DNA from: a virus
IMG/VR virus record: IMGVR_UViG_3300032286_001159
Span: 1 to 25,804 of that record
Direction: 5' to 3' (one strand)
DNA length: 25,804 nucleotides
Positions 1-7,495 of this stretch are shown here, in pieces. Position 1 is the stretch's first letter; each line of letters begins with the position of its first letter. The notes beneath the pieces are model-generated. The model made no database searches. It worked only from the letters and a program-made list of their open reading frames with translations, and was not told the origin of the DNA. A program made the position numbers and the translations under genes.

Positions 1-534
1 GGGGACAAAATTTTACACTTAGTGGATAGTGGCGTGTTTGTTACAATAAACCAAGTTATGGTACCCGAACATTTTACAGAACTATATGAAAGGTGTAATA
101 GATTTCACGGACGAGGTATTAATGTTACTTTAAAGCCACAGTCAAATGCACAGGCAAATAAAGTTGTAGATGGTTACACTACACACATGATTGAGATCAT
201 GCGGAACGGGTTTCCCCAGCATGTAGCAGAAGAACAGTTGCTACAGGTTAAACTAATAGATGATACGCAAAAAGTATGGTGGTTAGACCAAGCAGAACGG
301 TTTAATAGTTTTGAATTTAACCAGTTTAACGGCTGGACATGTAACAGCGGATATCAAGGTATAGTTATTAGAGAAAATGAAGTTAAACGCAGTTATAGTT
401 GTATCGACACTGTATTAGGGACCTTAACAGACGGATTTAAAATATTTGATTCACCCAAAATCTGTATTACAAAAATTTGTGTAAGTAGTGCAGATAGTAA
501 ATTACCAAAAAGCAAAATGAGAGAATTTAAATGA
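1..534 (+). CDS. Radical SAM protein, C-terminal fragment (5' end outside window)
   Basis: The frame is open from base 1, so this is the 3' part of a longer gene; the GTG at 22 is not a convincing start. The visible part lacks the CxxxCxxC cluster but keeps the C-terminal Cys-rich tail: a W-x-C-x-x-G-Y motif, then an S-Y-S-C segment about 20 residues on, then a CxxxxC pair followed by S-S-A-D. The same layout (WHC..., a beta strand ending in C, then a closing Cys cluster) ends the radical SAM proteins at 3572 and 4566, and probably binds an auxiliary Fe-S cluster. Its stop overlaps the next ATG by 4 nt (ATGA), so it heads or continues the plus-strand operon that runs to 4576. Calling it radical SAM is inference from the tail alone. 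Confidence 0.55.
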   Translation, partial: GDKILHLVDSGVFVTINQVMVPEHFTELYERCNRFHGRGINVTLKPQSNAQANKVVDGYTTHMIEIMRNGFPQHVAEEQLLQVKLIDDTQKVWWLDQAERFNSFEFNQFNGWTCNSGYQGIVIRENEVKRSYSCIDTVLGTLTDGFKIFDSPKICITKICVSSADSKLPKSKMREFK

Positions 535-1202
535 GATTAATAGCATTTGGATGTTCACTGACATACGGGCATGGGTTGTCCGATTGTATAATTCCACCAT
601 ATTCTCCAGGGCCAAGTCCTAGCAAACTAGCATGGCCTGCAATTATTGCATCTGAACTAAAAATAGAACTAATTAATCTTTCTACTCTCGGGTCGAGTAA
701 TAAAAGAATTTGGCATAATATTATTAATTTTAATTTTAAAACAGATGACATCGTGTTTATTATGTGGAGTTATCCTGAAAGGGACTGTATTTTAAAATCG
801 ACTAATAGTTACACAGACATAGGCAGATGGATCGACAACTGTAAAATATATTATAATAATTACTATTCCAAATATGACTCAGACACAATGACCAAATTAT
901 ATATAAATCATGCTAATCAATATCTAAATGACAAAAAAATTACAACATATAATTTAACAGTGAATAAAGAATTTAAACATATGTTTTTTTCATTTAATAA
1001 AAAAATACCATACATACCGGTGTGCATAGACAAACAATGTAATAAATTTGAATTAGGGTTAGACAATCTTCACCCCAATGAGGCTTGTCATAAAGAAGTT
1101 GCAAGACTAATAATGAATCAACTTAATATGGATAATAATATCCCGAAACAAAAAATATCTAAATTAAGATGGATAAAGTCTTTAATTAAATTTAAAATAT
1201 AA
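531..1202 (+). CDS. SGNH/GDSL-family hydrolase-like protein
   Basis: This 223-aa protein begins with a hydrophobic strand and the block I motif G-C-S-L (residues 7-10, nucleophile candidate Ser9), a common variant of GDSL. Near the C terminus D178-N-L-H181 gives the block V D-x-x-H pair. Gly54 in L-G-S-S-N fits block II. Block III (GxND) is not canonical; W-S-Y-P occupies its place at about 79-82, so the oxyanion hole may differ. Family members are esterases or acyl (de)transferases acting on lipids or glycan O-acetyl groups. There is no signal peptide, so it is cytoplasmic. It overlaps the preceding radical SAM gene by 4 nt and lies 1 nt before a GT8-like glycosyltransferase, which suggests work on a glycan or activated sugar. 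The C-terminal 20 residues are Lys-rich. Confidence 0.65.
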   Translation: MRLIAFGCSLTYGHGLSDCIIPPYSPGPSPSKLAWPAIIASELKIELINLSTLGSSNKRIWHNIINFNFKTDDIVFIMWSYPERDCILKSTNSYTDIGRWIDNCKIYYNNYYSKYDSDTMTKLYINHANQYLNDKKITTYNLTVNKEFKHMFFSFNKKIPYIPVCIDKQCNKFELGLDNLHPNEACHKEVARLIMNQLNMDNNIPKQKISKLRWIKSLIKFKI

Positions 1203-1203
1203 T

Positions 1204-1884
1204 ATGAGCATATTAAAAATTTATATAGGCTATGATAGCAGAGAAGAAGATGCATTTAAAGTGTGTCAACATTCTATTAAAAAACACACCTCTATTCCTG
1301 TAGAAATAATACCACTTAAACAGAAAGATTTACGGGCCTCGGGAATATATACAAGAAAGAGTGATTCCCTATCATCAACTGAATTTTCTTTTACTAGATT
1401 TTTAACACCTTATCTATCAAATTATTCAGGGGTTTCTATTTTTTGTGATTGTGATTTTATATGGACTACTGATATATCAGAGTTATTACATTGTTATGAT
1501 TCAAAATTTGCTGTTCAAGTAGTAAAAAGTATACATGTTCCCAACAATACTTTAAAAATGAATGATAGTGTACAAACATATTATGATAGAAAAAATTGGT
1601 CTAGTATGATATTATGGAATTGTGGGCACAAATCAAACCTATCATTGACTCCTAAAATTGTAAATAACGAATCGGGATTATATCTTCATCAATTTAAATG
1701 GTTAGATGACAATGACATTGGTAGTCTTGACAAATCATGGAATCATTTAGTAGATGTATATGAGCCGATTCATTTACCAAAAGCAATTCATTACACGAAC
1801 GGCGGTCCGTGGTTTGAAAATTATAAAAATTGTGGTTATGCCGATGTTTGGGTATCATATTATAATGAAATGATAAGTATTTAA
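1204..1884 (+). CDS. GT8-like glycosyltransferase
   Basis: This 226-aa protein has a GT-A-type layout. It starts with a beta strand and an I-G-Y-D-S-R-E motif (7-13) typical of the nucleotide-sugar pocket. A DxD metal-binding motif follows in F-C-D-C-D-F (D82, D84), and it ends with H-Y-T-N-G-G-P-W-F (H196 to F204), the His/GGPW element seen in GT8-type retaining transferases. Asp/Asn-rich segments around 168-184 (L-D-D-N-D and D-K-S-W-N) fit the sugar-binding end. Donor and acceptor cannot be told. The gene sits between an SGNH hydrolase and a methyltransferase with 0-1 nt gaps, so all are probably translated from one transcript. No membrane segment is visible. Confidence 0.7.
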   Translation: MSILKIYIGYDSREEDAFKVCQHSIKKHTSIPVEIIPLKQKDLRASGIYTRKSDSLSSTEFSFTRFLTPYLSNYSGVSIFCDCDFIWTTDISELLHCYDSKFAVQVVKSIHVPNNTLKMNDSVQTYYDRKNWSSMILWNCGHKSNLSLTPKIVNNESGLYLHQFKWLDDNDIGSLDKSWNHLVDVYEPIHLPKAIHYTNGGPWFENYKNCGYADVWVSYYNEMISI

Positions 1885-2478
1885 ATGAAAATAGATACCG
1901 AACACCTTCACTATTGGATGCAGGCGATTCGCAAAAGTAATGATCCCATGAGGACTATGGACGCATTTTGGTCAGGTCAAATTAAATCAAAAGAATGGTT
2001 AATATTAACACTAGAAAATTTAATACCGACTATAGTTAATATAGATATTTATGGAGGATGGGTAGGTGTTCTAGCTAGTATGTTATTTCAAAGCAAACTT
2101 ACCGTTAATACTATTAGAAGCATTGATGTTGATCCACAATGTGAGCCTATAGCAAATATAATGAATAACATAGAATTAAATAAGGGAAAGTTTAAAGCAA
2201 TCACCGCTAATATGATTAATGTCACTAGTACCGCAAATGTCGTTATAAATACAAGCTGTGAACATATATCACAAAACGAGTATAATGATTGGCTTAAAAA
2301 AATATCCGATGATAGTTTGTTAGTTTTACAATCAAATAACTATAAAATTTCAGAACACATCAGAGTTGCTAACACTGTAGAAGAATTTGTAGATCAATCC
2401 AACTTAAAAAAAGTATTGTTTAAAGAAGGATTATCCTTACCATTGTATAATAGATATATGATTATAGGATACAAATAA
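1885..2478 (+). CDS. Class I SAM-dependent methyltransferase-like protein
   Basis: This 197-aa protein fits a Rossmann methyltransferase. A helical N terminus with several Trp/Met precedes motif I D-I-Y-G-G-W-V-G (54-61). The acidic loop at the end of strand 2 follows as I-D-V-D-P (80-84). A later N-T-S-C-E-H segment after a V-V-I strand matches the motif IV position. It starts immediately after the glycosyltransferase stop, and its own stop overlaps the next ATG by one base (TAATG), so translation is probably coupled. The target (sugar, small molecule or protein) is unknown. Related small methyltransferases occur in large marine phages; this assignment is from memory of the family, not a search. 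Confidence 0.6.
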   Translation: MKIDTEHLHYWMQAIRKSNDPMRTMDAFWSGQIKSKEWLILTLENLIPTIVNIDIYGGWVGVLASMLFQSKLTVNTIRSIDVDPQCEPIANIMNNIELNKGKFKAITANMINVTSTANVVINTSCEHISQNEYNDWLKKISDDSLLVLQSNNYKISEHIRVANTVEEFVDQSNLKKVLFKEGLSLPLYNRYMIIGYK

Positions 2479-3563
2479 TGTTTAATTTTAACGAATTAAA
2501 TGATATTCATTTAGAAATTTCTAATAATTGTCAGGCTAGCTGCCCAATGTGTAATAGAAATATTAGAGGAGGACCTGATAACCCCTTACTATCCACATCT
2601 GATTGGACTTTAGAAGAATTCAAACAAATATTAAATGAAGAGGTCTTGAGACAACTACGCGGGTTTTATTTTTGCGGCAATTTTGGCGATCCGATGATGA
2701 ATGATGATGTGTTAGACATGATTGACTACAGTGTCAATATTAATAATAATCTCCACATAAGATTTCACACCAATGGTGGTGCAAGAAAAATTGAGTGGTG
2801 GCAAAATTTGGCAAAAGTACTACCTAAAAATCATCGAGTAATATTTGCCATTGATGGTTTAGAAGATACACATAATTTATACAGAATTGGAACCAATTAT
2901 GAAATAGTATTACGCAATGCCAAAGCTTTTATTAATGCAGGTGGCATTGCTGAATGGTGCTTTATTCGTTTCAAACACAATGAACATCAATTAGAAGAAG
3001 CACAACGCAGGGCAAAAGAATTTAAATTTGCTCAATTCACCTTTAAAAATAGTTCTAGATTTTTACTAGAACCAAAAATACAAGTAATCAATAAAAAGGG
3101 TGAGAATATTCATATCATTGAGCCAGCTTCTGATACTCCTATCAAATTCATTGATAAAAAAGTAATAGATAATATCAATGACTATATGGTCAATAGTACA
3201 ATCGATTGTCAAGTATTACACACCAAAGAAATATATATAGATGCATATAAAACAGTAATGCCATGCTGTTGGATAGCTCATATACCTTACACATACATTG
3301 AAAATGATGCTGTGGCCTCGATACGACAGACCATGGTCAACCAATATTATTCCATGATGGATAAGTTAGGTGGCGTAAAAAATATGAATGCTATACACCG
3401 TAGCATCAAAGATATTTTAAATAGCGAGAAATATCATACTATTTGGGATAATTATTGGAATCATGATAAACTTATTACATGCACACGAACATGCGGTAGG
3501 GGCAAGGCAGATGAATTTAGTAAATCTATAGATCAACAATCAGCTATTATAAAATTGGATTAA
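2478..3563 (+). CDS. Radical SAM protein with C-terminal Cys cluster (SPASM/twitch-like)
   Basis: This 361-aa protein has the radical SAM 4Fe-4S motif CxxxCxxC at C18, C22 and C25, preceded by an L-E-I-S-N-N strand. The usual G-G-E-P is replaced by G-N-F-G-D-P (67-72), a known variant. A second Cys set lies at C244, C263-C264, C335 and C339, matching a SPASM/twitch auxiliary cluster domain. Such enzymes cleave SAM to a 5'-deoxyadenosyl radical, and SPASM members often modify peptides or proteins. The start overlaps the methyltransferase stop by 1 nt; the next radical SAM gene starts 8 nt after the stop. The substrate is unknown. Confidence 0.85.
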   Translation: MFNFNELNDIHLEISNNCQASCPMCNRNIRGGPDNPLLSTSDWTLEEFKQILNEEVLRQLRGFYFCGNFGDPMMNDDVLDMIDYSVNINNNLHIRFHTNGGARKIEWWQNLAKVLPKNHRVIFAIDGLEDTHNLYRIGTNYEIVLRNAKAFINAGGIAEWCFIRFKHNEHQLEEAQRRAKEFKFAQFTFKNSSRFLLEPKIQVINKKGENIHIIEPASDTPIKFIDKKVIDNINDYMVNSTIDCQVLHTKEIYIDAYKTVMPCCWIAHIPYTYIENDAVASIRQTMVNQYYSMMDKLGGVKNMNAIHRSIKDILNSEKYHTIWDNYWNHDKLITCTRTCGRGKADEFSKSIDQQSAIIKLD

Positions 3564-3571
3564 TATAAAAA

Positions 3572-4576
3572 ATGTCACAAATTTTCCCAATACGAATTGT
3601 CTCAACACAGGAATCAAACACATTGCATGTCAGGTTTTTTCCAACCGATATTTGCAATTTTAGTTGTTCATACTGTTTTCCCGGTAGTGGTAATATAGGG
3701 AAATATCGATATCCTAAAAATGTTGGCACAGTAATTAAAAATTTTAAGATACTATTTGATATGTACATTAATAATTTGAATAAAAATAAATTCGATTTAT
3801 TTTTAGCCGGTGGAGGTGAACCCACAATGTGGCCCGGTATTGAAGAATTCTGTAGGGGAATAAAAGAAAAACATGATGTATATACAACTATCATAACAAA
3901 TGGAAGTAGAACCTTACGATGGTGGGAAGAAAATTGTGAATTTTTTGACGGTGTCACTCTCAGTTGCCATCATGAATTTGTTGATATTGATCATTATATT
4001 CAAGTTGCCGATCTACTATATAGCAGAGGAGTTAAGGTAAACGGGTTAATGTTAATGGATGCACAACATTGGGACAAGTGTGTTTCATATGTAGAAAAAA
4101 TGAAGAACAGTCAATATCCTTGGTTTATTCAAACTAAAGAAATTGTAGATTCTCCGGGTAAAGGAATGGATGCTTATACACCAGAGCAGATTGCATATAT
4201 TAATAATAGTTTAAAGCGGTTACCTGACAGTGACTGGTTATTAAAACATTTAGATATTTTGCGAGCACACGAAAGCCTAGCATTATTAAATGACGGGACC
4301 GCTTTTCCAGCAATGTCTCAATCAATCGTCGTAAATAAATGGAATAATTTCAAGGGGTGGCATTGCAATGTTGCGTTAGAAAGTTTAATGATTAATTACG
4401 ACGGGTCAGTGACTGGCAGTTGTCAAGAACCTATATTCAAAGATATTAATGTAAATTTATTTTCAGAAACATTTGAACAAGATTTTCAACCATTGATTGA
4501 TTTTAAATCAATAAGCTGCTCCCGTGACTGGTGCACATGTCAACCTGAAACGCATATTACCAAATTTAAACCTTAA
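3572..4576 (+). CDS. Radical SAM protein, WHC-type C-terminal Cys domain
   Basis: This 334-aa protein carries CxxxCxxC at C28, C32 and C35 and a G-G-G-E-P SAM-binding motif at about 80-84. The C-terminal domain has W-H-C (C265), then I-N-Y-D-G and C284, then C316, C321 and C323 (CTC), which are probable ligands of one or two auxiliary clusters. The same tail occurs in the convergent gene 4566-5453 and in the partial gene at the left edge, so these three form a subfamily. It is the last gene of the plus-strand operon. Its 3' end overlaps the end of the opposite-strand gene by 11 nt, with no terminator visible between them. Confidence 0.88.
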   Translation: MSQIFPIRIVSTQESNTLHVRFFPTDICNFSCSYCFPGSGNIGKYRYPKNVGTVIKNFKILFDMYINNLNKNKFDLFLAGGGEPTMWPGIEEFCRGIKEKHDVYTTIITNGSRTLRWWEENCEFFDGVTLSCHHEFVDIDHYIQVADLLYSRGVKVNGLMLMDAQHWDKCVSYVEKMKNSQYPWFIQTKEIVDSPGKGMDAYTPEQIAYINNSLKRLPDSDWLLKHLDILRAHESLALLNDGTAFPAMSQSIVVNKWNNFKGWHCNVALESLMINYDGSVTGSCQEPIFKDINVNLFSETFEQDFQPLIDFKSISCSRDWCTCQPETHITKFKP

Positions 4577-5453
4577 CTTTTGTTAAAGGTATGTCAGAGG
4601 CACAGGTACAAAAACTTCTAGTACAAACTACATTGTCAATGGGTTTGATAAAAGTACCGTTGTATATATTTCCCATACTACCGCCAACTCTACATGTTGC
4701 TCGGTATACTTCACCGTCATAATTAATCATTAAACTTTCTAATCCTGCGCTACAATGCCAATTCTTATACTGATTTAAATGTAATTTGATAATGTCATTA
4801 CTATGATATAATAAATTTTCATCAATGATGCAATTAGGTTGAACTGTTGCTATATTATTTAAAATATATTGAAGATCATTTTCAGCATATTTATTATCAT
4901 CAAATTTATCATGATCGTCCTCCGTCCATCTTATTCTTCTAATGACAAATGGCACTTTGTTTTCTTTTAATTTTTCTACGACAAATTTACATTCTTTCAT
5001 TTGTTCATGATGGGCCATAACATTGGTCATGACTGTTTTATCACTTTTATTATGCACTTCAATGATTGTATATAGTACTCTTTCCCAATCATATTCAAAA
5101 TGAAGACTATAGACATAATGATCACAATTAAGAGAACAATAATATTTTGGTTTTCGTGTACCGTTGGTAGTGACATTGATCCATACAATGCCCATTTCTT
5201 TACAATAATTTAATAGTTTGTCAAATTCAGGATGTGTCGTAGGCTCGCCGCCCGTTAAACTAAGTCTAATAGGTTTTTCTAGTGTTACTAGATTGTCTAC
5301 TGCCTGTCTTAGAGTTAATAAATCAGTGTGAGGACTGGTATTGTCATGAATTACAGAGGGGCAATAACTACAGTCATAGTTACAACGCTTACCCAAATTC
5401 CATTCAACTTTTATAGTGTCCTGATGTCCCCATCGGCTCTCTACTTTAAACAT
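4566..5453 (-). CDS. Radical SAM protein, WHC-type C-terminal Cys domain
   Basis: I place the start at the ATG at 5453 (M-F-K-V-E-S); the longer frame from 5483 would need a TTG and would overlap the upstream gene more. The 295-aa product has CxxxCxxC at C24, C28 and C31, T-G-G-E-P at 67-71, and a C-terminal set C234 (N-W-H-C), C254, C277, C282 and C284 (CTC). It is a paralogue of the product of 3572-4576. Its start overlaps the stop of the twitch-type radical SAM gene by 8 nt, making it third in a minus-strand operon: QueC-like, twitch radical SAM, then this gene. No clear Shine-Dalgarno is seen, so translational coupling is likely. Confidence 0.87.
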   Translation of the reverse strand: MFKVESRWGHQDTIKVEWNLGKRCNYDCSYCPSVIHDNTSPHTDLLTLRQAVDNLVTLEKPIRLSLTGGEPTTHPEFDKLLNYCKEMGIVWINVTTNGTRKPKYYCSLNCDHYVYSLHFEYDWERVLYTIIEVHNKSDKTVMTNVMAHHEQMKECKFVVEKLKENKVPFVIRRIRWTEDDHDKFDDNKYAENDLQYILNNIATVQPNCIIDENLLYHSNDIIKLHLNQYKNWHCSAGLESLMINYDGEVYRATCRVGGSMGNIYNGTFIKPIDNVVCTRSFCTCASDIPLTKVKV

Positions 5454-6705
5454 AGGTATTAAATTCAGGGGTGACCTTAACAAACGATTGATTTCTAGTT
5501 AGGTCTAATCGTTTATTAAATTCAATAGTATCGTCCCATAGGTTACTGAGATCCTTTGCCCAAATAAAATTAATATTATATTCTAATTGATTTCGTGTAT
5601 ATATCAAAAGTTCTGGATGTTGTTTTACCATTTTAAAATCTTTTACTTTCTCACTAACTTTGCGTAATCTATTAGTAACCTCATGTTTCAACTCCGTAGG
5701 CAATGTTTGAATACTTAGCAGATTAGGATAACTGACTCTATGAGTATGGAATATTATGCCCAAATCATCTAGAAAATACTCTACCAATTTGTCCATGTCC
5801 ATAATATTACTTACTTGCACAGTCATCGCGCCCACTATTCTACTTATATTAGGGATCTTTTGAACCGCTTTAATGTTTTTTATCAATGTATCCCAACTGG
5901 CATTGCCCCTTACATATTCATAACTATCCTTATACCCATCGATACTAACGTTAACCGCAATGCTACGAAATTTAGGCCAATATTCATATATATTTCTGTC
6001 TCCCTTGCCCAAAATACTCAAATTTGTAGCATATTTAATTTCTATTTGATTACCGTAGGGAGCTAACATATCTAGTATTCTATAGTGTTGCGGGTCCATT
6101 AATGGCTCCCCGCCGGCAAATTCAACTCGACGAAAATACGGCAATAATATTTTTAAGCTGTTCCACCAATTTGGGTTATCATGAAATTTATCTAAGAAAG
6201 GTTTACGCTCTAAGTTATGTTCTTCCACTAAATCAAAAATAATATTATTTTCTTTTTTGTAGAATTCTTTAATTTCTCCCCAATCATTCCAGCTAGTACT
6301 ATCGCCGGGGTGACACATACGACACTTTAAATTGCATAAATTATTTAATTTTAATTCTATAGTAGGAATCTCAAATGGCATTGAATAATCTTCCCGTAAT
6401 TTAGTCATGGTATCAGGATATAGAGTTACTCTAGATTCAGGTATTCGTTGCTCAATATGCCTAACTCTAAGACTTTCTACTCCTTGATCTTCTAAACTAA
6501 AGCATGGTTCGCACTCAGGTGGCCTCTCGTTATTTAGCAACTGTTTACGAATTCGTTTCATTGAATCATTATTCCATATTTCTTCTATTGAGTGTTTGTC
6601 AATGAATCCTACTGGATGACTGCGACAACAGGCTTTTAAGGCACCGTCTTCTCTTGTTGCCAATCCTGTAAATGGATGCATACAGAATGTTTTACTTTGA
6701 TTCAT
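5446..6705 (-). CDS. Radical SAM protein with N-terminal twitch/SPASM-like Cys region
   Basis: This 419-aa protein has an inverted layout. An N-terminal Cys region comes first (C8 in F-C-M-H-P-F, C26-C27, then C65 and C68), followed by the radical SAM core with C124, C128 and C131 and A-G-G-E-P at 197-201. The N-terminal motif 'FC..P...LATR.DG....CC' also opens the 7496 protein, so the two are paralogues on opposite sides of a divergent promoter. I recall such 'twitch domain-containing radical SAM' proteins from marine T4-like phages, where their substrate is not known. The start overlaps the QueC-like stop by 14 nt. Confidence 0.87.
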   Translation of the reverse strand: MNQSKTFCMHPFTGLATREDGALKACCRSHPVGFIDKHSIEEIWNNDSMKRIRKQLLNNERPPECEPCFSLEDQGVESLRVRHIEQRIPESRVTLYPDTMTKLREDYSMPFEIPTIELKLNNLCNLKCRMCHPGDSTSWNDWGEIKEFYKKENNIIFDLVEEHNLERKPFLDKFHDNPNWWNSLKILLPYFRRVEFAGGEPLMDPQHYRILDMLAPYGNQIEIKYATNLSILGKGDRNIYEYWPKFRSIAVNVSIDGYKDSYEYVRGNASWDTLIKNIKAVQKIPNISRIVGAMTVQVSNIMDMDKLVEYFLDDLGIIFHTHRVSYPNLLSIQTLPTELKHEVTNRLRKVSEKVKDFKMVKQHPELLIYTRNQLEYNINFIWAKDLSNLWDDTIEFNKRLDLTRNQSFVKVTPEFNTYV

Positions 6706-7426
6706 TAATTGCCCATGCTCTTTCTAAACACCAAAAACATTTATTACATATGGGCACATATTGATTTGGTTTGTAAGTGAGATAATTGATTCCTGCAAAC
6801 TCACCTTCGCAACTTCGAGTTTTTTCAAATAAATCCATAATATTATAATTGCGATATTGTTCTACCACCCAAGACTTATCAGTAAATCTAAAAGGATGAC
6901 TCACGACCGTACGCATATGCTGCATTAATTCCATATGTTTATTAGAATCATTTTTACTAATGTCCCGTTCAGACATACTGCCCTGAAGTTTAACTCTAGG
7001 ATTTTTAGTAACTGCGTTATAAAAGCAATCTATATTATTTATATGACAGATATATTCACTGTATGCTCTCTGCTGAATATTATCCCCACTAACCATTTTA
7101 CCATATTCATCTTTAATTGTTGGTCCTATATTTCCGTATTCCAAATCAGGAGCAATTAAATTAGTATATCTGATTATTAATATATCAAATTTAGATTTTA
7201 TTTCATCGAATACTCTTAAACTGTCATATTGCTGCCATGGTTTAGATTTCCACATTCTAGTATGACTAATACAATGAATTTTTATGTTTAACTTTCTTTC
7301 TTCGATTATAGTACAAAGCATATACAATAAAAGAGCAGAGTCTGCGCCACCGGATAATGCCACAGCAATGTTACTCCAAGTATTGTCAAAAGGTAATTCA
7401 ACCCCATGTATATTAATAACTTCCAT
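6692..7426 (-). CDS. QueC-like PP-loop ATP pyrophosphatase
   Basis: This 244-aa protein has the PP-loop S-G-G-A-D-S at 25-30 and a C-terminal four-Cys zinc-site pattern: T-R-S-C206, then C227-x-x-C230-x-x-C233 followed by L-E-R. A K-x8-N-Y-N-I-x9-T-R-S-C run before it matches the QueC order (K...G...T.SC...CxxC..R). QueC converts 7-carboxy-7-deazaguanine to preQ0 with ATP and ammonia. No QueD, QueE or FolE gene is visible here, and the following genes are radical SAM enzymes unlike small QueE. It may adenylate and amidate another carboxylate. It is the first gene of the minus operon, starting 29 nt after the predicted start point of a TAAATA-type promoter. Confidence 0.7.
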   Translation of the reverse strand: MEVINIHGVELPFDNTWSNIAVALSGGADSALLLYMLCTIIEERKLNIKIHCISHTRMWKSKPWQQYDSLRVFDEIKSKFDILIIRYTNLIAPDLEYGNIGPTIKDEYGKMVSGDNIQQRAYSEYICHINNIDCFYNAVTKNPRVKLQGSMSERDISKNDSNKHMELMQHMRTVVSHPFRFTDKSWVVEQYRNYNIMDLFEKTRSCEGEFAGINYLTYKPNQYVPICNKCFWCLERAWAINESK

Positions 7427-7460
7427 AATTTAAATTATAGACATAATATGTCCATTGAAA

Positions 7461-7467
7461 TATTTAT
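7461..7467 (-). promoter_or_regulatory. T4-type late promoter box (ATAAATA) for the QueC-like operon
   Basis: The minus strand reads AATAAATA. With T4 late spacing (box at about -13 to -6), transcription would start near 7455, giving a 29-nt leader to the ATG at 7426. There is no -35 element. Confidence 0.5.
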
Positions 7468-7483
7468 TAATCTCTGAAATAGA

Positions 7484-7490
7484 TTAAATA
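7484..7490 (+). promoter_or_regulatory. T4-type late promoter box (TTAAATA), leaderless geometry
   Basis: GATTAAATA is followed by exactly 5 nt and then the ATG at 7496, so T4 late spacing puts the start point on the A of ATG. No Shine-Dalgarno sequence precedes this gene. Confidence 0.5.
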
Positions 7491-7495
7491 TTTCA

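Noticed and set aside
3547-3957. Minus-strand frame opposite the 3572 radical SAM gene
   Set aside because: It overlaps the catalytic Cys region of a clear radical SAM enzyme; nothing recognisable in its own translation.
6935-7159. Plus-strand frame inside the QueC-like gene
   Set aside because: Low-complexity hydrophobic antisense translation without ribosome site; the PP-loop gene on the other strand is well supported.
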